The notes below the pieces were generated by a model, which was not told where the DNA came from, searched no databases, and saw only the letters and a list, made by a program, of their open reading frames with translations. Positions 1 through 6,296 of a stretch of DNA of 12,925 nucleotides are shown here, piece after piece. The stretch's first letter is position 1; every line of letters starts with the position of its first letter. Source of the DNA: Acidobacteriota bacterium (GTDB lineage Bacteria; Acidobacteriota; Blastocatellia; Pyrinomonadales; Pyrinomonadaceae); NCBI GenBank assembly GCA_023391155.1, contig JAEWBM010000150.1:1-12925 (forward strand), in the 5' to 3' direction. Made by a program: the position numbers and the translations under genes.

Positions 1-63
1 CGATCATCAACGCACCCTGAATAAGTTTTCTTAAGAGAAGCTTGAGCACTTTGGACGGGGGCC

Positions 64-83
64 CGTGCGGCGGACGCCGCGCG
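64..83. other. GC-rich hairpin upstream of the solute-binding protein gene
   Basis: Positions 64-71 pair with 76-83 (8 bp including one G-T pair) around a four-base GGAC loop. No T-run follows on either strand, so it is not a standard intrinsic terminator. It could be the end of an upstream transcript, a protein-binding dyad or chance in GC-rich DNA. Confidence 0.25.
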
Positions 84-112
84 TAAACACGCATATTCTC
101 ATTTATCGCACA

Positions 113-141
113 TTGATTTGCAATATCGTTCGGAATAAACT
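113..141 (+). promoter_or_regulatory. Possible sigma-70-type promoter for the solute-binding protein gene
   Basis: TTGATT at 113-118 and TAAACT at 136-141 are separated by 17 bp, giving four of six consensus matches in each box. Transcription would start near 148, leaving a 5' leader of about 50 nt before the ATG at 197. The match is modest and sits in a locally AT-rich patch, so it is only a candidate. Confidence 0.3.
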
Positions 142-196
142 GCAAGTCATCGGCACCTGCCGCCTCGTCTCCCCGGCCCGACTTTAAGGATCAAAT

Positions 197-1948
197 ATGA
201 AGCTCATCACCCCGAAACTGTTTCTGCTTTTATCGGCCTTATTCGCGTTGATAGGCGCCGCATGCGGCCCGGCGGCCGGCCCCACGCCGATCAACGAGGC
301 GCCCGCGGCCGACCGCGGTGTCGGCCAGCGCGGAGGCTCGATAACCTATCGATTTTCTTCGCCGCCGCGGACCTATAACTACCTGCTGGCCGAGGACGAG
401 GCGTCGATCATCCTCACCTTTTTTCTGCTGAACGACCACCTGGTTTCGTTTGATCCGCTGGTGCAGGAATTTCGACCTGAGATCGCTGAATCGTGGAGTC
501 TCGGCGATGACGGACGGACGCTTGCGATCACGCTGCGCGAGGGCGTTAAGTTTTCGGATGGGCGACCGGTCACCTCAGACGACGTTATCTTCACGCTCGA
601 ATCGATCTACGACAAACGGACCAACTCGCCCGCCTTCCGCGACGCGATGCTGGTCAGCGGAAAAGAGATCTCGACCCGCCGCATCGATGATCGACGCCTG
701 GAACTTATCTTTCCCGACGACGTCGCAAATATTCAGGGCTATCTCGAAAACCTTGCAATACTTCCGCGGCACGCTCTGGAAAAGGATGCCGAAGCCGGCC
801 GTTTGGCCGAGGCATGGAAGATAGATTCGGATCCTAAGTCGGTGGTAACAAGCGGCCCGTTCGTGGTGGAATCCGCCACTCCGGGCGAACGCGTGACGCT
901 GGGCCGCAACCCGCATTACTGGCGCCGTGACGAGGCGGGAACCCAGCTCCCCTATCTCGATCAGCTCGTGCTTGAGGTGATCCCCGACGCGAACGCGGCG
1001 TTCAGCCGGCTGAGCCAGGGTATCGATATCATCGATCGGATCCGTTCGACGGACTATGCAGCTCTCGCCTCGACCGAGGGGCCGGTCCGGCCGTATGACG
1101 CGGGGCCGGGGCTGTCGTCCGATCATATCTGGTTCAATTTGAATCCCGGTGCCGGCCGCGATGTAAAGCAGGCGTGGTTCAGCGACAGCCGGTTCCGGCG
1201 GGCGGTATCGCACGCCGTCGACCGCGTATCGATAGCCGCAAACACTTTGCAGGGACTTGCCTCGCCGCAGTATGGCTTTGTGCCGGCGGGTAACCGTGCG
1301 TGGCTCCATCCCGAACTTCCGCGCGTGGAGTATGACCTGGAACTGGCCAGACGGCTGCTGGCCGACGCAGGTTTCGAGCTCAAGGGAGAGGGCGATGGTG
1401 CGGAGCTTTTTGACGCAAAGGGCAATCGGGTCGAATTTTCGCTGATCGTCCCGGCGGAAAACGAGCCGCGGAAGATGATGGCAGCCGTCATTCAGCAGGA
1501 CCTCGCACGTCTAGGAATTGCGATGGCGGTGACGCCCATCGATTTTGCAGGCCTGACGGAACGCTGGACCAAGAGTTACGATTACGATGCGATCATGCTC
1601 GGCATCGGGTCCACCGGTGTCGACCCATCGGCGTTCGCAAACTTTCTGCTGAGCAGCGCCGCTGTCCATCAATGGCATCCGCGGCAGAAAACGCCCGCGA
1701 CCGAGTGGGAGGCCGAGGTTGACCGCCTTTTCAATGAACTGTCACGCACCAAGGACGAAGCTCAGCGGCACGAGCTGTTCAATCGCATTCAGGAGATAAT
1801 GCAGCGTGAATCGCCGGTCATCCCCGTCGTCTCGCGGCACATTATCTCCGCCGGCCACGAACGTGTCGGCAATCTCGCTCCGAGCAGCATCCACCCCTTT
1901 TCGCTGTGGAACGCCGAGGAGCTTTTCATCCGGCCAGCGGGCAGCTAA
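197..1948 (+). CDS. ABC transporter solute-binding lipoprotein, family 5 (oligopeptide/nickel type)
   Basis: A 583-residue extracytoplasmic binding protein expected to deliver peptides or a similar ligand to an ABC importer. The first 22 residues form a signal peptide (basic MKLITPK, then a Leu/Ala-rich core). Cys23 in the context IGAAC is the likely lipidated residue, although Gly at -3 makes it an imperfect lipobox. From about residue 46 the pattern is that of SBP_bac_5 proteins: a GGSITYRF start, the FRPEIAESWSLGDDG segment followed by TLREGVKFSDGRPVTSDDV, and a late RRAVSHAVDR segment. Length is normal for the family. The start is supported by AAGGA at 186-190, six bases before the ATG. 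No permease or ATPase gene follows, so it is either the last gene of an operon lying to the left or an orphan sharing a transporter encoded elsewhere. The ligand cannot be told from sequence. Confidence 0.93.
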   Translation: MKLITPKLFLLLSALFALIGAACGPAAGPTPINEAPAADRGVGQRGGSITYRFSSPPRTYNYLLAEDEASIILTFFLLNDHLVSFDPLVQEFRPEIAESWSLGDDGRTLAITLREGVKFSDGRPVTSDDVIFTLESIYDKRTNSPAFRDAMLVSGKEISTRRIDDRRLELIFPDDVANIQGYLENLAILPRHALEKDAEAGRLAEAWKIDSDPKSVVTSGPFVVESATPGERVTLGRNPHYWRRDEAGTQLPYLDQLVLEVIPDANAAFSRLSQGIDIIDRIRSTDYAALASTEGPVRPYDAGPGLSSDHIWFNLNPGAGRDVKQAWFSDSRFRRAVSHAVDRVSIAANTLQGLASPQYGFVPAGNRAWLHPELPRVEYDLELARRLLADAGFELKGEGDGAELFDAKGNRVEFSLIVPAENEPRKMMAAVIQQDLARLGIAMAVTPIDFAGLTERWTKSYDYDAIMLGIGSTGVDPSAFANFLLSSAAVHQWHPRQKTPATEWEAEVDRLFNELSRTKDEAQRHELFNRIQEIMQRESPVIPVVSRHIISAGHERVGNLAPSSIHPFSLWNAEELFIRPAGS

Positions 1949-1960
1949 TTGCCCTGGCCG
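1931..1960 (+). terminator. Strong hairpin spanning the stop codon of the binding-protein gene
   Basis: CGGCCA (1931-1936) pairs with TGGCCG (1955-1960), and GGGCA (1939-1943) pairs with TGCCC (1950-1954). This gives 11 pairs with a two-base GC bulge on the left arm and a six-base loop holding the TAA stop. The downstream bases CTCATTATTC are only moderately T-rich, so it may be a weak intrinsic terminator or an mRNA 3'-end stabiliser. Confidence 0.4.
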
Positions 1961-2137
1961 CTCATTATTCGCAACTGATGTTTAGTTCAAGACGAAAGAG
2001 TTGACTAAAAGAGCTAGATTAATCCTACTGGCGATCTACACCGGGTTAGTTTTGTTACAAGGTGGCTGCCTGGATCGTGGTTCGGGCCCGTTTCAGCGAG
2101 TCTCGGAATATGAGGAAGAACCGGCACTTCATGTTGA

Positions 2138-2491
2138 ATGACGATGCGCTTTTTCATTACCATCTATGTCATGGTCTCCGGCTTCGTCTCGATGGCCTTA
2201 TTCGACTATCTGATCTATGTGCAGCGCCGCGACCATCGCGATGCATGGCTCCGCGACGGACGCCCTAACGGCTTTATCTACACACCTTTCGAGAACGGAA
2301 AAAGCATTGCCGAACGTATGCGATACGGGCGTGCAACTGGTAGGATCGGTCGGTCAATGTGGTTCAAGACTCCCGAATGGATCTCTCATTCCGCTCCGGG
2401 AGTTAGAGCCGCATATTGGGCATATAGGCTTATCATTCTGTCTGCGTTTATCGTAGTCGCGGTATACCTGATATTCAGTTTGATGAATTAG
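2138..2491 (+). CDS. Small two-pass membrane protein of unknown function
   Basis: A 117-residue protein I do not recognise. It has a hydrophobic segment at about residues 5-27 and another at about 94-114. Between them is a polar, basic loop of roughly 65 residues with the pattern WLRDGRPNGFIYTP and several Arg residues. Both ends probably lie on the same side of the membrane. An in-frame stop immediately precedes the ATG, so the protein cannot start earlier; the ATG two codons later (2144) is an alternative. No convincing Shine-Dalgarno sequence is visible. The gene sits in a lower-GC stretch than its large neighbours, 189 bp after the binding-protein gene. The coherent hydrophobic pattern supports a real gene. 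Confidence 0.6.
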   Translation: MTMRFFITIYVMVSGFVSMALFDYLIYVQRRDHRDAWLRDGRPNGFIYTPFENGKSIAERMRYGRATGRIGRSMWFKTPEWISHSAPGVRAAYWAYRLIILSAFIVVAVYLIFSLMN

Positions 2492-2560
2492 ATCTGCACA
2501 GGTTCGCATAACTTGGCGTCCCTAGCGAGCTTTGCGTGAACTAAAGCTTTCTTTCTATAT

Positions 2561-2773
2561 ATGAGCCAGGTCAATCCAAGTTTTCGAGTAGATATTCTTT
2601 TCCCTGATGATTATCAGGACATGATCGCTGAGGTCTATTTCAAAGAGGAGTTTGTGTGCTTGGTAACTCAGGAAGACGGACTCGAGTCGGCCGATATCGG
2701 CAAGTTCGAGCCCGAAGCCTCGCTCTCCCGCGGGGATCTCGCCATCGCACTGGTGAACGTTTTGGGCTTGTGA
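2561..2773 (+). CDS. Small acidic soluble protein of unknown function
   Basis: A 70-residue acidic protein with no signal peptide or membrane segment. Its middle, IAEVYFKEEFVCLVTQEDG, looks like a two-strand beta hairpin. I have a loose impression of a family of very small bacterial proteins with an 'AEIYxxxxFVALIxQE' pattern, but I cannot name the family or a function. The gene begins at an ATG without a clear ribosome binding site (the preceding bases are pyrimidine-rich, then ATAT). It lies 69 bp after the upstream membrane-protein gene and 42 bp before the next small gene, so the three could share a transcript. GC is low, particularly at its 5' end. A toxin/antitoxin or immunity role is conceivable from size and charge alone, but nothing in the sequence shows it. 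Confidence 0.55.
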   Translation: MSQVNPSFRVDILFPDDYQDMIAEVYFKEEFVCLVTQEDGLESADIGKFEPEASLSRGDLAIALVNVLGL

Positions 2774-2815
2774 TCCTCCGCCCGTTCCTGATATAAATTG
2801 CGGTCAGGGGCGGTT

Positions 2816-3082
2816 ATGGACATTTATTTCCTTATCTTCTCGCTGTTCTTTCCCCGCATCGTGTTGGTCGTCTATTTGCTGCAGGGCTGGTATCCGGACA
2901 ATCTTGTTCCGCAGTGGGCCGACATCCTGCTCGGCATCGTCGCTCCGCGGATCCTGATCCTGATCTACATCTATCAGAATATGGGCTACGAGAACATCTG
3001 GTTCATCGCCCATTTGGTCGTGATGATACTGGCGTATTTCGGCGGGGGAAGGGAGACGGCTCGGCGGCGGCGTTCGGATTGA
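2816..3082 (+). CDS. Small hydrophobic membrane protein of unknown function
   Basis: An 88-residue protein, not recognised. It is mostly hydrophobic: segments at about residues 2-23 (MDIYFLIFSLFFPRIVLVVY), 34-53 and 63-77 suggest two or three membrane spans. It ends in an arginine cluster (RETARRRRSD), which by the positive-inside rule would place the C-terminus in the cytoplasm. I chose the ATG at 2816 over a TTG at 2798 because AGGGG at 2806-2810 lies a suitable distance upstream, and because the ATG puts the hydrophobic segment at the very start. The TGA stop is separated by one base from the stop of the convergent helicase gene. Small inner-membrane proteins of this kind are common and poorly characterised. 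Confidence 0.6.
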   Translation: MDIYFLIFSLFFPRIVLVVYLLQGWYPDNLVPQWADILLGIVAPRILILIYIYQNMGYENIWFIAHLVVMILAYFGGGRETARRRRSD

Positions 3083-3083
3083 G

Positions 3084-6000
3084 TCACGTTGCGGCGACGG
3101 CTCGCCCTTCCGGGCAGATCTGGAGATAACGGCAGCGGGAGCACTTGATCGGTTCCGGATCGGGCGCGTGGTCGCCGGCGCGGATCCTTGCCAGCATCGA
3201 TTCCGCCTCCCGCTCGATCGCATCCAAGCGGGCGGCATCAAATTCACGGATCTCATTCTGCCTCAGATAGGCCAGCACCGCCCTCTGCTTCGCGAAAGCT
3301 CGGGCATATGCCCAAAGCTGAAACCGATGATGCTCTTCGTCGATCTCCGAATCCGTCTTTAGATCCAGAACATGGTCCCGGCCGACGCGGTCCGCGGTTC
3401 CGTGTATCCTCATGCCCGCGTACTCAAATGCGAAAGGGGCCTCGCTGAGCACTTCCCCGGCACGATACTCGTCAAAGGCAGCATCCGTTAAAAAATTTCG
3501 GGCAAGGGCAAGTGCTTCGACAACAGTCTCACGGGTGGCTGACGGATCCTCCTTCGCAAGCGTCGCCTCGTCGGTTATCCCCAGCTCGACGGCTCGGTGG
3601 GCGAGCGTTCCGATCAGGGCCGCGCTGTTGCCGCCGAAGCCGTTCGTTATTCCTGGATGACCCTTGACGTAACGAAACTCGAATTTCTTTGGGCACGCCG
3701 AATATTCCGTGAGCCCGCTTGCCGCAACAGCCGATACGGCCCGTGCCATCGAACCCGTATCGCGATGCCGGGGCTCGTCAAAGACAGGCCCGTCACCGGG
3801 CGGCATCGGCCGCGCCCGTGCGGGGTCATAAGCCAATTCGACGGGCTCTATACCTGCCGACTCTAGTCCCGGCAGCATCAGCTTCCAAGCCTCGCCGCCG
3901 CCCTGCGGCTCGTTGGCAGAGACATAGACCCGGTCGCGTGCACGCGTTACCGCCACGTACATCAGGCGGCGGACCTCATCCTCTTCCCGCTGGCTTACGC
4001 GATTGCTCAACAGCTTGTAAGCTGCCGACTTCCCTTCATCGCCGAGGCTTTCGTCAACCCTGAATGCAACGCCGAAATGCCGGTCGACGATAAGCCGGTC
4101 AAACCCGCCGCTCGAACGCTCATTCAATGCCGCGACAAATACGATCGGCCATTCCAGCCCCTTGGCACCGTGAATGGTGAGGAGCGAAACGGCGTTCCCC
4201 GCCGAAAGCCACGGCCGCGGCTCGCTTGTCTTTGTCCGCAGCAGCAGCGTCAGGTGATACGCCGCGTCAAAAACTCCGCCCTTTCCCTGTTTCTCCAACC
4301 GATGGAGCAGATCGGCCATTCCCCGCAGGTCGGCCTCGCGCCGCTCGCCGTGCGGCATGTTGGCGATGATCGCCCTGTAACCTGTACGAGTATCAGCTAG
4401 GCTCACGATCTCGGCTGCCGTCAGCCGTTTTCGCTCCGCCAGGAGCTCATTTAACACCGCGACCGGCCGAGCAAAAGCCGGTTCCCTCTGGACTACCTGC
4501 CACCACGTCACACCCGTTTTTGCGTCGACCCTTTGGCCCGCGTCATATAGGGCGTTATCTGTGATCCCAAAGAATGGGCTCCGCAGAATGGCGACGAGCG
4601 GGATGTTGTCGCCGGGCTCGGCGAGAAACTGCAAGAGCGAGATGACGTCCAGTGCTTCTTGAGCGTCGAGCAGATTTGCTCCGCCAAGTGCGACCGCCGG
4701 TATTCCGCGGGAGGCGAGCGTTTCGCCGATCTTGTCGATCGAGTCCCACTTGCGCGTCATAACGGCGATGTCGCCCCAACGCACCGGGCGTTCGCCGTCG
4801 TCCTTGCTCAGAATGCGCGTACCGCCCTCGACCATCTCGACGATCCGGTCGGCGATGTCCTGTGATTCGACGTTCGCGGTCCGGACGAACCCGCCTTTCG
4901 GAGCGTCGCCGACATATGCCGCCCTGAAATATGGCGGGCCGGTCACGTCGTCATTCGCACGGTGGGCTGTTAGGGGCTTGGCGATATTCCCCAACACCGT
5001 GTCAAAGACGTTGTTGGTCAATTCGACCAGCGGCCCGTGCGTGCGATAGGTGATGTCGAGTTCCACCTCTTCGCCGCCTTTGTCCGCGACGATCTTTCGC
5101 CGAACGCGGTCGAACACGTCGATGTCGGCACCGCGAAATCCATAGATCGCCTGTTTGTCGTCGCCCACTACCGTCAGCCGTCCGTCGCCCGCAAGCAGCC
5201 AAACAAGCTCTTCCTGGATCGGGCTCGTATCCTGAAACTCATCCACGAGCAGGGCTTGCCAGCGTTCGCCGTAGTGCCGCAGCGCCGCGCCGGAGGGATG
5301 TTTTAGGGCCTCGACCGCATAGTATTCGAGGTCAGAGAAGTCCAGGACGTTTTCTTTCAACTTCTCTTCGCGCAAATATGCATCTGCCTGCTCGAAGGCG
5401 GCGGCGAGGACGTCGAGCCGGCGGTACATCTCCTCATCGGCCTCATTCGGTTCGCCGATCAGCCGGTCCTCGATCGCCCTGCATTTCGCCTTTAGCGGTT
5501 TAAGAAAGCTGCGTACATATTCGATGCGGCCCTGCCAATTAGGAGCCCGTCCCTGATGCGGCGCACTGCGGCTGAAACGTCGTGCAAGAGCGAGCACGGC
5601 ATCATCAGTGTCGGCGGCCAACATCTCGAGAGCCAGGTCGCGGGAGATCATCAGTGCGTCTTCGGTGCCCGGTGTTATACCTCGCAGTTCCTCAGCCGAG
5701 GCCAGAGTGTTTTGCCACTCCTCACACTCACGAAGCTCCCTCATGACGGCGGCGTTGCTTTCGCGGATGCGGGCGACGATCTCGTCGCGGCTAACCCGCA
5801 GTGCCTCGCGTGAATTGTGCGGCTCCTTCAATAGCTGTACGACCGCCGAGCCGAGCCACTCAAAATCGACCTGCTCCCACAGGCTTTCGTCTATCGCCAG
5901 CAGCGCGTCTTGCTGACGTGCGCCGAACCACATCGGCCCGCCCGTCTCGTCAAGGACGGTGAAATCCGGCGGCACACCCGCGAGATCGAAAAAGTCTCGG

Positions 6001-6296
6001 CAAATACGCGCCGCCAGGCCGTGGATGGTGCTGATCTGGGCCGCATCTACCTCGGCGATCGTCTTCGGGTCAAGGTCCGCCTCGCCCAGCCGTTTGCGAA
6101 TGCGGGCCCTAAGCTCGTCGGCGGCCTTGATCGTAAAGGTGACCGCCACGACCGAGAGCGGCGACATTCCCTGATCGCGGACGTGAAACAGGTAACGCTC
6201 CGCGAGCATATGCGTCTTGCCCGTTCCGGCACCTGCCGAAACGGCGACGCTGCCACGCGAATAGGCCGCCTTTTCCTGTTGATCGTTAAGACCCAT
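3084..6296 (-). CDS. addA: AddA-like UvrD/Rep-family helicase with C-terminal RecB-type nuclease
   Basis: A 1070-residue ATP-dependent helicase-nuclease subunit, expected to unwind and degrade DNA from double-strand ends to prepare them for RecA. The SF1A motifs are complete: Q motif LNDQQ (3-7), Walker A AGAGTGKT (21-28), motif Ia near 49-64, motif Ib STIHG (89-93), Walker B DEFQD (352-356), motif III VVGDDKQAIYGFRG (about 374-388), motif V IHGAKGLEWPIVF (about 705) and motif VI YVAVTRARDR (about 780). The C-terminal PD-(D/E)xK nuclease has His900, Asp969, Asp978 and Lys980 (HGTAD...LDLK), followed by QLWAY. Cys868 plus a C-x2-C-x5-C group (1052, 1055, 1061) matches an iron-sulfur staple. 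The start is the ATG at 6296, overlapping the upstream gene's stop by 11 bp, with GAGGA just before it. A TTG 17 codons earlier is less likely. Confidence 0.92.
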   Translation of the reverse strand: MGLNDQQEKAAYSRGSVAVSAGAGTGKTHMLAERYLFHVRDQGMSPLSVVAVTFTIKAADELRARIRKRLGEADLDPKTIAEVDAAQISTIHGLAARICRDFFDLAGVPPDFTVLDETGGPMWFGARQQDALLAIDESLWEQVDFEWLGSAVVQLLKEPHNSREALRVSRDEIVARIRESNAAVMRELRECEEWQNTLASAEELRGITPGTEDALMISRDLALEMLAADTDDAVLALARRFSRSAPHQGRAPNWQGRIEYVRSFLKPLKAKCRAIEDRLIGEPNEADEEMYRRLDVLAAAFEQADAYLREEKLKENVLDFSDLEYYAVEALKHPSGAALRHYGERWQALLVDEFQDTSPIQEELVWLLAGDGRLTVVGDDKQAIYGFRGADIDVFDRVRRKIVADKGGEEVELDITYRTHGPLVELTNNVFDTVLGNIAKPLTAHRANDDVTGPPYFRAAYVGDAPKGGFVRTANVESQDIADRIVEMVEGGTRILSKDDGERPVRWGDIAVMTRKWDSIDKIGETLASRGIPAVALGGANLLDAQEALDVISLLQFLAEPGDNIPLVAILRSPFFGITDNALYDAGQRVDAKTGVTWWQVVQREPAFARPVAVLNELLAERKRLTAAEIVSLADTRTGYRAIIANMPHGERREADLRGMADLLHRLEKQGKGGVFDAAYHLTLLLRTKTSEPRPWLSAGNAVSLLTIHGAKGLEWPIVFVAALNERSSGGFDRLIVDRHFGVAFRVDESLGDEGKSAAYKLLSNRVSQREEDEVRRLMYVAVTRARDRVYVSANEPQGGGEAWKLMLPGLESAGIEPVELAYDPARARPMPPGDGPVFDEPRHRDTGSMARAVSAVAASGLTEYSACPKKFEFRYVKGHPGITNGFGGNSAALIGTLAHRAVELGITDEATLAKEDPSATRETVVEALALARNFLTDAAFDEYRAGEVLSEAPFAFEYAGMRIHGTADRVGRDHVLDLKTDSEIDEEHHRFQLWAYARAFAKQRAVLAYLRQNEIREFDAARLDAIEREAESMLARIRAGDHAPDPEPIKCSRCRYLQICPEGRAVAAT

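Noticed and set aside
2001..2030. TTGACT at 2001-2006 as a -35 box for the small membrane protein at 2138.
   Set aside because: No acceptable -10 sequence occurs 16-19 bp downstream (CCTACT is the best).
2532..2561. TTGCGT and TATATA (2532-2537 and 2556-2561) as a promoter.
   Set aside because: The -10 would overlap the start codon at 2561, so the transcript would begin inside the gene with no later usable start nearby.
3055..3104. Nine-base direct repeat GACGGCTCG at 3055-3063 and 3096-3104, flanking the convergent stops, as a target-site duplication.
   Set aside because: Both copies are in coding sequence, the interval of 32 bp holds only ordinary gene ends, and short GC-rich repeats are expected by chance here.
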